Source of the DNA: Proteles cristata cristata
Lineage: Eukaryota; Chordata; Mammalia; Carnivora; Hyaenidae
Direction: 5' to 3'
DNA: 64,000 bases
Assembly (NCBI GenBank): GCA_017311185.1
Contig: JAESUZ010002871.1
Coordinates: 2,108,001 to 2,172,000, forward strand
Positions 11,032-23,500 of the stretch are shown piece by piece (position 1 is the first letter of the stretch; every line of letters begins with the position of its first letter). Under the pieces are notes generated by a model, which saw only the letters and a list, made by a program, of their open reading frames with translations, did not search any database and was not told the origin of the DNA. A program made the position numbers and the translations under genes.

Positions 11032-13004
11032 GTAAGTGTGGCTTCTCCATGTCCTCCTCCTTCCCATCTTAAGCTCGAGTTGTTGCTGGGTAGCCCAGCC
11101 CCAATATTGTTACAAAAAGTCTAGTGAGCCACTGAAATTCTTACTTGCCCACAAAATTTTAAACACACTAACAGTGCAGATAGTGCACATTGAATATATT
11201 TTCCTCTCCTGTTGAATTCTCTGAAAAATGGGGTTAATATACACCTTTGGGGGTACTAGCAACAGAGGACTTGTAGTAAAGAACATGTTTTATAGAAATA
11301 TCTGTTAATAAATTTACAGAGCTTTCAGATAATTTCAAAAGGTAGTCAGCTTCTTTTGAGTCTTAAGAAAAACATTATAACTAGTGTCTAGTTTTCTTCT
11401 ATAGAATATTATATAGAATATAATATTATATAGAATATAATACACAGAATAGATACATAAGATGGCCTTATTGCAAGACGTGTTAGATTAAGCAAAGATC
11501 AAACCTGGTAAAACTTAATTTCCTCCATCATCAGTTCAAGTAGATATTGTCTCTCAAAATTTTAAGTGTAAATTGCACAGATGGCTTCACCTTTCTCATC
11601 CCTGCCCTTTCTTCACTCACTCTTGCCTCTCCTGCCCGCCTCTTTTCCTAACCACCCTATCTTCCCTTTCTAACTCTCACCCTTCTGATTCTCCCCACTT
11701 TCTTTCATTTTCAGAGTAGAGACTTAACCTTGAAGAAACTGCTTTGTTTGCTGCACTTTCTCTAAAGTCTGGTCTGAGCAGCCAATCTTATTCTCAAAAA
11801 ATAAGAGCTAGAAAGCTAAGGTTTGTGAACTAAGGGTGGAGGGTAGAGTTATGAATGTTAGCGTGCAGGCCATTGTCCCCGAGTTCATACCTTCAGCAGA
11901 GAACTAGGTATAGTTTTTCTGAGAAATCCCTCAGTCACACACATCATATATTGGTAAAATATGTGTTTAAGAGGAGCTGGCAGGAACTATCAGAGGAATA
12001 AAAATTATAAATTAGGTGTAAAAATATGTTTGCAGTAACCCACAAGTTAATATTTCCACTACTAAAGAAATATTATATTTTGCTATTATAAATAATTATG
12101 TACTTTGGCTTTTCACCATTATTTAGATGCCTTTATAGAATTATGAGAAGTATTTCATTTTCTGACAAAAAGAAAATTAGAATCATGAAGATTAACTGTT
12201 GCCAGAGATCGGGCAAGGATAATAACAGTATAGATTCCTGAAAATGAGCAGATAGAAAATCAATCCAAACAAACTGGCAGAAGGAAGTCAAATTGGAATC
12301 ATGCAAAATGATGAAACGATGAGATGCAATCATTAAAATAGCCATGAGGTTAATTTACTTAACACTCCTTTTCATCCATGGGAGTCAGCAGATTATCCCA
12401 AGGTGAAGAAAAGATATAGGTGTAACCTTGTAAGAGGAGAGCTGTGGGACACAGCTACAGACAAAGCCAGCCTGAGGAAAAGGGCATAAAGGCTAAATAT
12501 TGAATTTATATAGTGTTACTGGGAGGCATACAGGAAAGGTTTGCCCTGCCTTTTATTACCAAGCCCGTAGTTTAAACGGATGGCCCAAGAAGATATATAG
12601 GTTACTTTGAAGACAGGCACCCAGACATAGGATTACTTCATATGGGTACACGGGCTGTTCCTGCACAATGCCAGGGGGTTGCCATTCATATAGACTACAA
12701 TGTGAAAGGAGACCCCTGAATCTGTGAGGTGGAGAAGGCCTTCTGTGGGAAATTGCTGGAGTTACATATAGAAAAAGAGAAAAAGCAGGATATCAAATTG
12801 TATATAAAATATGATAGTGATTTTTTTCAAATAAAACATATACATAGAAAAATGAACAGAACCTATATCAAAATAATAAAATTTCTGGAGGTATGCATGA
12901 ATTCACTCTTTTTCCTAATTTTCTGTATTTTTACATTGACTAAATTAGTAGCTTTTTAATCAGTTAACAGCATTTAATAAATTAGTAGCTTAAAACATCC
13001 AAAT
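11032..13004. other. Intergenic, with a pyrimidine-rich patch
   Basis: 11585-11715 is C/T-rich on the + strand; the rest is AT-rich. No gene or classified repeat. Confidence 0.55.
11403..11453. repeat. Short tandem repeat of TATAGAATA
   Basis: Three to four copies of TATAGAATATAATAT-like units sit in AT-rich unique DNA. Confidence 0.75.
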
Positions 13005-13240
13005 GGGCGGCATCTGGGTGGCTCAGCCGGTTAAGCGTCCGACCTTGGCTCAGGTCATGATCTTGCGGTTCATGCGTTCAAGACACACGTTGGGCTCTGT
13101 GCTTACAGCTAGCTCAGAGCCTGGAGTCTGCTTCAGATTCTGTATCTCCCTCTTTCTCTGACCCTCCCCTGCTCATGCTGTCATGCTGTATCTCCTCTGT
13201 CTCTCTCTCTCTCTCTCATAAATAAAAAACATTTTTTAAA
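13005..13240 (+). mobile_element. CAN-SINE with GCTAGC duplication type body
   Basis: The body has the ACAGCTAGCTCAGAGC variant and a repeated TCATGCTG in the tail. Confidence 0.9.
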
Positions 13241-13826
13241 AATACCCAAATTGATACTATTTATAGCTTCAGTGTTATAAGGTGTCAAAGATGTAAGGAT
13301 TAGAATGGTTTCTACCACAGATGTAAAATCCTCTGGAAAAGCTGGGCACTATTTTTCTACATGTGTTTACATTTTAATTAGCTCGGCATTTTAAACTATT
13401 AAATAAAATTTAAGGAGTAGTTTTGCTTTTGAAAGTTCTGATTTTAAATACTAAAGAGCCGGAATACTGCACATCGAAAAGTAAAAGATTTCAAGTACAA
13501 TTTCCTTAAACCCAGCGTTCTCTCAATGCTGCTTACCTCTTGGGTTGGTTTCAATTTAGACCTCAGACCACCCCCAGCAACTGGGACCACATGATTCCTG
13601 GTTCACAGTCAATGGAAAGAAAGACTGTCCATCTCTAAACCAATGACAACCAAGAGGAAGGGATTGGCTTAGATTAATCAGGATTTATCCTGGATCAAAG
13701 ATGGTTATATCATTACTACACAGAGGGGAATAGGTGAAATAGGACAAATAAAGGTTTTGTGAAGGCTGGAATTTATACATTCCAGGAGTTCTCTTTTAGT
13801 AAAACAATTTTTAATACTACAAATTC

Positions 13827-14044
13827 TGGGGTGCCTGGGTGGCTCAGTCGGTTAAGTGTCCGACTTCGGCTCAGGTCATGATCTCATGGTTTGTGGGTTC
13901 AAGCCCCACGTTGGGCTCTGTGCTGACAGCTCAGAGCCTGAAGCCTGTTTCAGATTATGTGTCTCCCTCTCTCTCTAACCTTCCCCTGTTCATGCTGTCT
14001 CTCTCTCTCTCTCAGAAATAAATAAAACATTAAAAAAATTTTAA
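13827..14044 (+). mobile_element. CAN-SINE, full length, little diverged
   Basis: Target duplication near ACTACAAATTC (13816-13826) and ATTACAAATTC (14044-14054). The head is close to consensus, so it is probably young. Confidence 0.92.
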
Positions 14045-14054
14045 TTACAAATTC

Positions 14055-15289
14055 ATTATGAAAATGAACTTTTAGAATAAAAAACAAATTTTGTACATTT
14101 TTGAAAATGCAAGGTGACAGGGGCATCACAAAATCTAGAAAAGAGAATATAATATTTTCATTAACTTCCTGACACATTTCTATCACATCTCTTTTACAAG
14201 TTTTTGGCCTCATACTCTTTGCCTCTTCCTATGACAACTGTGTAATCATTCATAAAGAAAAAATATATAAATAGATTTCAACCTTTCCTCTAGCATATAT
14301 AATCTGAATTTTTTTGTGTTGATAATTCAGTAACTTTCTTTTGGCATCACAATTAGTTATCAGTGATGTTATACACATTTTCAGGAATATTATCAAATTT
14401 GGGTAGGCTTCTATTAAGTTGTTTTGTTTCCACATATGACTATGTGGCTATTGAAAAAATCTTTCACAGTCTAGCTTCTGGATCCAAACCTCTCAAATTT
14501 TAAATCTCCTCCACTATCCACATGCTCCCAACACCAGGTACTACAGGACCGGCTCATGGTTCCATACATCCTACACCTTGCTTGGTACAGCACAATGGCT
14601 GCTTTCTGAAGCCATTTTTACATCAAGGCAGCTAACTATACCTGGGAGTAATTGCAAACCAGGTTAAATATGATCCATTAAATCCAAACAAAAATATTCT
14701 ATATTCACCATTCCCTCAGATGGATCTCAAAAATTCTCTATGCCACTGCATATCACTCAACTGAAGGGCAAGTGTGATGAAGGGGAAGCTGGAGAGTGAA
14801 TGAAAAATCAGTCTTAACCAATGAGAGTTAACATGACCATGTTAAATCAGTATCTAGGTCCCATGACAATGAAATCTATTTGAGAAGTGATCAAAAATAT
14901 TGTCCAGAAAAATAAAACGGTACACAATATAGTGTTTGTTATAATGATTAATTTACATGTGCTATTTATTAGTTAACCAGTTAATAAGTGGTTAATGTAT
15001 CACATTCCTGATGTGATCTCACATCCAATGGCATGAGAGAGGAGGGTATAAAGAAATATATCACCAGACTTTGACTTTGAAGAAATAATGACCTGATATG
15101 GGCATCAAAATTTATAGGCATTCATTTTTTGCTTTAAAATACTCATAGAGATTAAAAGTAAACGATAAAATAAATGTATGTTGGCATTGTGTTGTGAACA
15201 TCTTAATTTTGTATTATATATGTTAATTACATGAAGAAATAAAGCCTACTCTACAACTATTTGAAAATGAGTTTGGCCAGAGATTCATA
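14055..15289. other. Intergenic, nothing recognised
   Basis: AT-rich with no classified repeat. The LINE relic begins at the right end. Confidence 0.5.
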
Positions 15290-15600
15290 CTGATGTTGTG
15301 CAAGGAACGGTGCCTACCCAACTTTAGTCGGCATTGTTTCATCATGGATTCAAAGCTATCTAACATTTTCATCACTTGTGTGGTTGATGGACTAGAGCAC
15401 ACGATGATTAAATTTACAGATAACAGCAAATTGGAATAAGTGGTTATTACTTTGGAGGACAGGATTAGAATTCTAAATGACCTTGCAAAGCTGGAAAAAG
15501 AGTCATATAAATAGACTGATGAGCAACTGTGTTGAGAAATGTGTGAGGAAGTACACTTACGATTTTTTTTAACTACACAAACAAAATGTACCAATTTCTT
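15290..15600 (+). mobile_element. Relic of an ancient LINE reverse transcriptase (CR1/L3-like)
   Basis: One + frame reads NIFITCVVDGLEHTMIKFTD then NSKLE before a stop, and later LEDRIRILNDLAKLEKES. This lines up with the segment around the reverse-transcriptase catalytic box of CR1/L3-clade LINEs, where FADD is expected; here it is FTDN. Later stop codons show it is dead. The family assignment is by memory of the motif order, not a search. Confidence 0.5.
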
Positions 15601-16038
15601 GAACAAACATTTTTTAAATGCAGAAACCACCATCCATCACTATACTATAGTTAGTATAGCCATTACATTTTTAAAATGGTCCATTTTGGAGGTAGTTTAA
15701 CAACAATGTAATTGGAAGGAAAGAGAAAATAATGTATTTTCCTACTACGTCTGGTTCCATGCAATCTCTTACGGATCAAGTTTACTTTAATTTGGGAGAA
15801 AATTATTTTCTCAGGGCATTTGACTACAGAGCTTCTGCATCTGTTAGATTTCTCCACAGGGTGGAAGGAATGTCAGAGTAGTGTCAAGGGAGCCTAAAAT
15901 TGGGGTCTGTTCAACCAGTACTTGTAAAACAATTATACAGAACTTTGTACCAAGTGCTACAGCCAGTAAGATACAAAGAGCATGGTCTCTGTGGGCAAAG
16001 AAGATTTGAATGGACAAAAACAATTAAATGGATTAATA

Positions 16039-16252
16039 GGGGCATCTGGGTGGCTCAGCTGGTAAAGTGTCAGACTCTTGATTTCAGCTCATGCCCCGAT
16101 CTCATGGTTTGTGAGATAGAGCCCTGAGTTGGGCTCTGTGCTGATGGCATGGAGCCTACTTGGGATTCTCTCTCTCCTTCTCTCTCTGCCTGTCTCCACC
16201 TCACCTGCATTCTCTCGCTCTCACTCTCTCAATATAAATAAACTTTAAAAAT
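16039..16252 (+). mobile_element. CAN-SINE
   Basis: It carries the older body with ACTCTTGATTTCAGCTC and a long CT/CTG tail ending AATATAAATAAACTTT. Confidence 0.88.
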
Positions 16253-16921
16253 ACAGTAATAATAGGCATTTTCTTCCTTAAATAGTAAATGAATTTCACT
16301 TATTCCATAACTAAAACTCGTGGCATTTGTCAATTATACCTGTCATTACGATTTCTCCAAGGTTAAAATTATTAGATACGTTGAATTTTAATACAAATAT
16401 AGAAATATTTATAAAAATAAGTGTGATACTCAGAGCAATATCACAAACACGCTTAGAGTAACTTTGATGAGTTAGTTACAAGGACTATGCCCCACACATA
16501 TCAAAGGATCAGAAAGCCGACAGCCTTACAGAACATTAGGCTAGTTAAAAATCAATACATGTTTATTTTTGGCACAAGTCATTCTATTACTCTGCTTTGC
16601 TGGTATTTGAAAGCCAGTCACAAAAGTTTAAAAATGTCTCATTAACTTTGCTGAGAGCGTAAGCTACACAAAAATTTGGTTTAAAACAATGGAATTAGAA
16701 AACATCTGAACCTGAGAACCCAATGGGAAACAAATCACTGTTTATATTTTATCCACATCATTTTATCCATTTTTAAGCTCTGAATGATTTACATTGTTTC
16801 CCCATTGTAACAGGCATGTTTGCTGTGTTTTATTCTTAAGTAGAATAAATGCTGTAAAGACATTTTCTGCTCTATACAAAATAAGTATGAAGAAAAGCAA
16901 CTGTGAAAAAAAAGCAACTGT

Positions 16922-17128
16922 GGGGCACTTAGGTAGCTCAGTCAGTTACGCGCCAAGTCTTGATTTTTGGCTCAGGTCATGATCTCACTGTTCTTGAGTT
17001 TGAGACCCACAGTGGGCTCTGCATTGACAGAGTCTGCTTGGGATTCTCTCTTTCCTCCTCTCTCTGCCCCACCTACTCATGCTCTCTCTTTCTCAAAATA
17101 AATAAATTAACTTTAAAAACAAAAAAAA
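16922..17128 (+). mobile_element. CAN-SINE flanked by AAGCAACTGT repeats
   Basis: Target copies AAGCAACTGT at 16912-16921 and 17129-17138. A third copy lies upstream at 16895-16904 from a separate 17-bp duplication. Confidence 0.9.
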
Positions 17129-17345
17129 AAGCAACTGTAATTTTTATTATATTACTTGTATGTCTTTTTAAGTTAATAATAATGAATTTAATGTTTGGGG
17201 ATGCACAGTTTTTAACAGTCAGCAAATAGTACCCTGCTGTCACTTAAAGTTCCCCCAAAGCACTCTAGATTTTAAAGTCTCCTCTGGGCAAATTCTGTGA
17301 CTGTAACTCTCGGATTGGTGTTACTACTTCAAGTGTGATTTTTTT

Positions 17346-17554
17346 TTTAATGTTTTATTTATTTCTCATAGAGAGAGAGACAGCATGAGCAGGGGAGGGT
17401 CAGAGAGAGAGGGAGACACAAAATCTGAAACAGGTTCCAGGCTCTTAGCTAGCTGTCAGCACAGAGCCCGACACGGGGCTTAAACCTAGGATCTGTGAGG
17501 TCATGACCTGAGCCAAAGTTGGACACTCAACCGATTGAGCCACCCAGGTGCCCC
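17346..17554 (-). mobile_element. CAN-SINE, full length
   Basis: Near-identical flanks CAAGTGTGATTTTT (about 17330) and ACAAATGTGATTTTTT (17555) mark the target duplication. Confidence 0.9.
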
Positions 17555-17862
17555 ACAAATGTGATTTTTTAAAGATTGAATTTCTACATTACAAAAGGTC
17601 ACATATCAGTGAGAGGGAGGGAGTGTCTTTGGTAGAGGAGGAAGGAATGGGAGTAAGAATTGCAAATTAAGGTAAAAAGGTTTTTAAGAAACTAAAATGA
17701 GAAGAGCTTTCATGGACTCTTGATAAAATGGAAGGAAGTAAGAATAATAATATTCTTAATTACTCTTAAGATTAGAAAGTATTTTTTAAAGGGAGGGTGG
17801 CAATATTTCATGGCAAGAGACAAAAGTCACCTAGCGTGGTATTCAAGTTTTCACTAGAACAG

Positions 17863-18240
17863 TGGTTCCTAAAATGTGGTCCCTGGAACAGCAGAATCAG
17901 TATCCCCTGGAAACTTGTTACAATTGCAAATTATCGAGGCACTTGTGTGGCTCAGTTGGTTAAGTGTCAGATTTTGGCTCAAGTCATGATCTCGTGGTTA
18001 GTGAGTTGGGGTCCAGCATTGGGCTCTATGCTCACAGCTCAGAGCCTAGAGCCTGCTTCGGATTCTGTGTCTCCCTCTCTCTCTGCACCTCCCCCACTCA
18101 TGCTCTATCTCTCAAAAATAAACATTAAAAAAATTTTAGAATTGCAAATTATAGAGCCCCATCCCAGACCTACTGAACCAGCCACTAAGGGGTGGGTCCC
18201 AGTAATCAAGTTTTGACAAAGCTCTACAGGTAATTCTATG
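17863..18240 (+). mobile_element. MER5A-like DNA transposon, split by a SINE
   Basis: The left half ends with GGAAACTTGTTACAATTGCA, and the right half resumes with CCCCATCCCAGACCTACTGA and GGGTGGGTCCCAGTAATCAA. The SINE at 17935-18139 sits between, within a 13-bp duplicated target. Confidence 0.7.
17935..18139 (+). mobile_element. CAN-SINE inserted in a MER5A-like element
   Basis: Perfect 13-bp target duplication AATTGCAAATTAT (17922-17934 and 18140-18152). Confidence 0.93.
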
Positions 18241-18261
18241 CATGATAAAGGTAGAGAATTA

Positions 18262-18412
18262 TGTTAGTAACTCCCGAGAGCTTTTAAAACTACCAATGCC
18301 CAGGCCCCAGACCAATTATATCAGAAAGTTTAGGGATGGAGCCTTGGCATCAATATGGTTTTCAACACTTCCCAGGAGCTTCAAATGTTGGGTAGAGAAT
18401 CACTGTCTTAGG
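18262..18412 (+). mobile_element. Second MER5-like fragment
   Basis: TCCCGAGAGCTTTTAAAACT, CAGGCCCCAGACCAATTATA and CCCAGGAGCTTCAAATG follow the same type of layout, directly beside the element at 17863. Confidence 0.5.
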
Positions 18413-19604
18413 TTTTCTTCACCCCCAGAGAAATGAGCCAACTGGCTGAGCTCCAAAACTAACCCCCTTTCAACAGGATTAGTTGAATCTTGAACCCATT
18501 TACTTCTTTTTCAATGACAGACGTTCTTAAAAGAGATTTGAAGACCACAGGCTGAGCACAGTCAGGATTGATTCATTCTACTTAAATCCATCAACACCTT
18601 TATTGTAGATCCTAACCCTGATGTAATAAGGACTCTATAGCTTTATTTGATGAAAGGAAGAGGGGAAGATGACCATCCTGATCCATGGGGCACAGTGAGG
18701 AAATCTCAACAGCTGAGAATCTGGAGAAAGGGCCACAGCCCTAGTGAAGGGGAAGGAGGGAGACTCCCACCTTAGGAGTACAGGCAGGCCCAGACAGGGA
18801 TTTAAGAGAATAAAAAGCGGATATGGTGCCACAGACAAGTCTCTTCTGCATCACTCCGAGTTTACCTGAGGCTAGCCTTGTACAGCCAAATGGAGATTAG
18901 TCAGATACAAAGATAAATTATCTCTGAAATTATTTTACAGATAGTGGGGAAACTTTCAAAAATTTGCTAACGTTAGATGTACATGTAAATTCCAGGCACT
19001 ATCTCAGCAGACCTGTGTCCTATCATCCCAATTAAAGGTTCCTCAGAATAGGAGCTGGGGTGTTTACTAGTAAAATGATAGGTTGTTGAAGAGATGGTGT
19101 TTCCTGGGTTTCTGGTCGGAAGATGGCAACAAGGGAAAGAAACAGAAATTCTGAGAGTCGATCTATTAGTTCCTCTATCACCAAGATTTCAAGGAACTGT
19201 ACTGAAAGTTTAGCAAGCATTTTTGGATCTCCATTCTTCATAAAAAAGAAAAGACATACAAAAACGGAGACAATAACTTACCGATTCAATTATAAAAGAT
19301 GTGTGTTGACTATTCTGAGTTAAAAGAGATTAGATAGAAATTAAATTGGTCTAACTCACAGTTGAGGACACTTAGTGATGAAGTCACATGTCCCAGTCTT
19401 TAAGCTGTGGCATTATAGAAGCAATAAATGATTTGAAAATTTTGAAATATGGTCCAGGCATATAAAATATTGCAGATACCAAGATATAGCATTCAAAAAA
19501 TAAAAATAGAAAACGAATAGTTGGGGGGGGTCTCAAGAGGATAATTTCTTATTTTTAAGATAACATCGAAACGTGCTTTAGTATTTCCCTACAATAGTAA
19601 TTCA
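18413..19604. other. Intergenic, nothing recognised
   Basis: A slightly GC-richer patch at 18650-18880, otherwise AT-rich. No coding signal; a G run at 19523-19530. Confidence 0.5.
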
Positions 19605-19775
19605 AAAACTTTAATTGCCGCAGAGTCATCTGGGAGCCTTGATGAAACAGACTGCTGGGCCTCACCTTCAGAGTTTCTGAGTCGAGAACCTTGCGGTGCA
19701 GGTCGAGTTTACATTTCTAAGTTCTCTAGTGATGTTGTACTGCTGTTAGTACCACACTTTGAGAATCACTGATTT
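19605..19775 (-). mobile_element. MER5-like fragment, reverse orientation
   Basis: GCAGAGTCATCTGGGAGCCT, TTCAGAGTTTCTGAGTCGAG and CCACACTTTGAGAATCACTG match the minus-strand reading. Confidence 0.6.
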
Positions 19776-20007
19776 TAAATACTGATTAAATTCTATCATT
19801 TACAACTTGCTGAAAATGACATAACACATAAGGTTTACAAGGAGATAAAGAATAAGTCAATACATAATCTTGCACCATCACCTACTCTAAGAAATTAAAC
19901 ATTACATAGCAATTGAGTTTCCTCTATATATCTTTTCTGGATTCTACTCCTCTTCCAACTTACCTAAGGATAATCATTATCCTTCATGTTTAATTGTGAT
20001 TTTTATC

Positions 20008-20205
20008 TTTTTTTTTTTTTTTTAATTTTTGAGGAGGGAGAAGGAGAGTGGCAGAGGAAGAGAGAAAGAGAGAGATCGTTTTAAGCAGGCTCCATGCTTA
20101 GCACAGAGTCCAACGTGGGGCTCGATCCCATGACCCTGGGATGGTGACCTGAGCTGAAATTAAGAGTCAAAGACTCAACCAACTGAGCCACCCAGGCACC
20201 CCTAA
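20008..20205 (-). mobile_element. CAN-SINE, older subtype
   Basis: The body lacks the CAGCTCAGAGCC insert and reads CACAGAGTCCAACGTGGGGC; flanks AATTGTGATT (19992) and AATTGTGATT (20206) form the target duplication. Confidence 0.88.
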
Positions 20206-20279
20206 AATTGTGATTCTTTGTGGTCTGCAAAGAACTACAAATCAGCAAAAAACAGGACAGTTTTTTTAAAAGGTAAAGA

Positions 20280-20870
20280 ATATAAGTAGGCTATTTTCAG
20301 AAGAAACTCAAAAGATGATCCACAAATATATAAAGCAATGTTCAAATTACTAATTAGAGGAATACAGAATTTTTTAAAACTATTAAATAACAGTTTATAT
20401 CAATTTAATAGGCAAGAATTAGAAAGCTGGATAGTGCCAAGTGCTGGAGGGTTTGAGATGCAGAGGGAGACAGGAATGTCTGTGTCTATTGGTGAAAGAG
20501 CATATGGATGTAGCCTTCTAGAAAACAATCTAATTTCTTGGTCAAATCAATATAGGTCTACACAGTGTCCCCCTGCAATTTAGCTCCTGACTATCCTTCC
20601 ATAAGAAAAAAAGAAGACCTGTTTAAAGATTGTGATGTAAGTCAGAGGCAATCTAGTATCCATGATTGGGGAGTGGATAAACACAATGTGGTAGAAGCAA
20701 TTACTCCTTGAACTATCATCCTGCAATCAGAAGAAACAGAAGACTAGATGTACACATAGAAACATAGATAGATCTTAAAATTTAGTCCTGGTTTTGAAAA
20801 AAAGTTAGACACAAAATGAGATTTCTATTACAATACTATATGTATACGTATCATTTTATTGTCTAAACTG
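20280..20870 (+). mobile_element. Old degraded L1 (L1M-type) fragment
   Basis: The order of recognisable pieces (a CAATTTAGCTCCTGACTATC stretch, GATTGGGGAGTGGATAAACA, and AGATCTTAAAA before GTTAGACACAAAATGAG) follows the end of ORF2 in old mammalian L1s, heavily mutated. Confidence 0.45.
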
Positions 20871-21199
20871 CAAGTAAACTGCAAACATGATGCCCCAACC
20901 CCTTATTGTCCTAAAGCCCCAGAATTCTGAAAACAAGAATGAGAACATTCTCTTAAATAATTCCAGTATAATTATCAAGATCAGGAAATTAGTACTGATA
21001 GAATAATATTAGCTAACTCACAGACATTCACCTTTTTCCAATAGTTCCAATAACATTTATAGCAAAAGAAAATCCTGGGTCATAGACTATATTCAGTTGT
21101 CATGTCATGTTTGCTTTAATCTTGACAGTGCTTCAGTTATTCCTAATCTCTCATAACCTTGATTTTTCAAATAGGTACTATCTATAGTGTCCACTTACC

Positions 21200-21600
21200 C
21201 ACAATTTCACTTGCTTCATTTTCAGTGTCCCATGTTCAACTGAGTTCCAGAAGCAGATGATCCTCCTTCTGATGTATTGTCAGAAGGTCTATAGTAGCCT
21301 AATAACACATCACAATGCCTACATCATTCACCTCACTTCATCTCATCGCATAGGCATTTTATCATCTCACATCATCACAAGAAGAGTGAGTACAGTATAA
21401 TAAGATATTTTGAGAGACCATATTCACATAACTTTTATTACATGATGATGTTATAACTCTTCTATTTTATTATTATTTCTTACCACAGCTAATTTATAAA
21501 GGCAAAACAGTATACACAAGGTTAAATACTATCTGTGGTTTCATGCATAAACTAAGGGGCTTGGACAATATCCCCCACAGATAAGTAGGAACTACTGTAT
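21200..21600. mobile_element. Possible old DNA-transposon-like repeat
   Basis: TCTATTTTATTATTATTTCT, TACTATCTGTGGTTTCATGC and ATATCCCCCACAGATAAG follow the layout of a common mammalian repeat that I associate tentatively with Tigger-type elements. Confidence 0.35.
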
Positions 21601-22425
21601 AAGCAATTGTTTTTAGGACATGCCTCAGTTTGGGTTTGTCTAATGTTTTCTCATGATCAGATACGGGTTATGCCTATTTGGCAAGAATACCCCTGAAGTG
21701 ATGCTGTTTTCTTCTCTGTGCACCCTACCAGGAGGCACTTGTGAGCTTTTCTCATTATTGATGATACTGTTGCTCATTTTGTTAAGGTGGCAACTATCCG
21801 GTTTCCCTCACTAAAGTAGCTACTCTCTCTTTTGGAATTAATAAGTGTCTCTGGTGGGATACTTTGAGACTATATACCCTATTACACATTATATATTCAC
21901 TCACTACTTTTAGCATTGGTGACTGTTTCCTGAATTATTACTGATAGTTGCCAAATTGTGATTTGGAAGAATTCCATTTCTTGTGCATAGACTAATTGGC
22001 ATTGTACAATAAGGAAGATCTTTCTCTTCTCTGTCAAATGTGTATTTCAATATGTACTCATGGATTCTCATTTTATTCAAGGGGTTATAATTGATTACTA
22101 TCCTTACTTATTTTGATACCAACTTATCCCATATTTGGCCAGTGGGAAACCTTTCAAGTTGCTTTTTGAATCCTTTCTGTAGGTTTCCTTTAATCCTTGA
22201 GCACTTTTTCAATTTCTAGCTCAAGATGTTCCTGACTCATTTTGTATTTTCCCAGACACAGGACAGGAACCATTCATTTCTCCAAAGAGGTCTGTTTTCC
22301 TTTAGAGTAGAAGGCTTTTCAGAAACCAAAATCTGGACATTAGGTGTACTCAAAACCCAATCCAATTTCCCAGCCTTCCCCTGTTCCACACTTGTAACTC
22401 CCCTTTATTGGCAATGAAAAACCTG
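21600..22425. mobile_element. Possible old L1-related or unclassified mammalian repeat
   Basis: Stretches such as TTTCTCCAAAGAGGTCTG, AGAAACCAAAATCTGGACAT and TAGGTGTACTC resemble a widespread ancient mammalian repeat, but I cannot name its family or orientation with confidence. Confidence 0.35.
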
Positions 22426-22789
22426 ATTCCATTATGCAAAATACACTTACTTATTTTCTTAATTCAAGAAATTCAGAAAGTGGTTTCAGAGTACTGAGAT
22501 AATCAAGGCTTCAGTATTTTAGAGTTTTTTGTCTTTGAGAAGTGTTCTTGAGTAAGGAATGACACAAAGATAATGGGCTCCCTGAACCAGAGGTGGTCTC
22601 ATATCAGCCTGTTTCCCATGCTGTCACAAGATCCATACACCTAATTGACTCTAAATAATGATTTATTTAATGAGTAAGTAAGTGATCCCGAGAGGTTTTT
22701 AAGACTCATAAGCATTATGGATTGAAATAAAGAGTTATTAAGGAAAGATTATTCAAAAAGATATTGCCAGAAATAAGGGATTTTTTTGT

Positions 22790-22983
22790 TTTGTTTTTTA
22801 AATGTTTATTTTTTAGAGAGAGCAAGTGAGCAGGGGAGGGGCAGAGAGAGAGGAAGACCAAGGATCCAAAGCGGGCTCTGTGCTGACAGCAGTGAGCCAG
22901 ATACAGGGTTCAAACTCATGAACCATGAGATCATGACCTGAGCTGAAGTCAGACACTTAACCAACTGAGCCACCCACGTGCCC
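22790..22983 (-). mobile_element. CAN-SINE
   Basis: Perfect 15-bp target duplication TGCCAGAAATAAGGG (22765-22779 and 22984-22998). Confidence 0.92.
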
Positions 22984-23070
22984 TGCCAGAAATAAGGGTT
23001 TTTAGATGTTTCGGTTTAAAGAGGTAATATTTGACCTTCACTAATTTTCTGTCAAAAATTTTTATTTGAA

Positions 23071-23168
23071 GGGCCTGCTTGGTATTCTCTCCCTCTCCTT
23101 CTGCCCCTCTCCTGCTCACACTTGTGTGTTCTCTCTCTCTCTCAAAAAATAAATTAAAAAAAAAAAAC
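23071..23168 (+). mobile_element. CAN-SINE, 3' half only
   Basis: It starts at GGGCCTGCTTGGTATTCTCT and keeps the CT tail and poly(A); the tRNA head is missing. Confidence 0.75.
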
Positions 23169-23195
23169 TTTGAGAACCATCCTTTCATATACATC

Positions 23196-23500
23196 ATTGA
23201 GAATAGTTGACACACAATATGACATTAGTTTCAGATGTACAACAGAGTGATTCAACTTTTCTATACATTCTGCTCACCACAAGTATATCACAAGTATAAA
23301 CATATCATCATACAGTGGTATTGCAGTATCATTTTCTATACTCCCTGTGCTGTATCTTTTAGTCTTGTGACTTATTTCTGGGCCAGTTATGGAACTGGTA
23401 ACCTGTATCTCCCATTCCGTTGCACCCATTTTGCCCATACCCCCCTTTTTTTGCCCATTTTGACACACACACACACCCTTCCCTCTGACAACCAGAGACA
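23196..23500 (-). mobile_element. L1 3' UTR fragment, reverse orientation
   Basis: The stretch GAATAGTTGACACACAATAT then TTTCAGATGTACAACAGAG is homologous to the left part of the 5.9 and 36.9 kb L1 pieces. It ends in a short CA repeat (23464-23477) and CTCTGACAACCAGAG. Confidence 0.65.

Noticed and set aside
15223..15633. 136-codon minus-strand frame
   Set aside because: It is antisense to the LINE reverse-transcriptase relic and has no recognisable domain.
17797..18216. 139-codon + strand frame
   Set aside because: It crosses a MER5A-like element and a SINE. Its middle (beginning VAQLVKCQILAQVMISWLVS) is the SINE translation, seen again at many other SINEs here.
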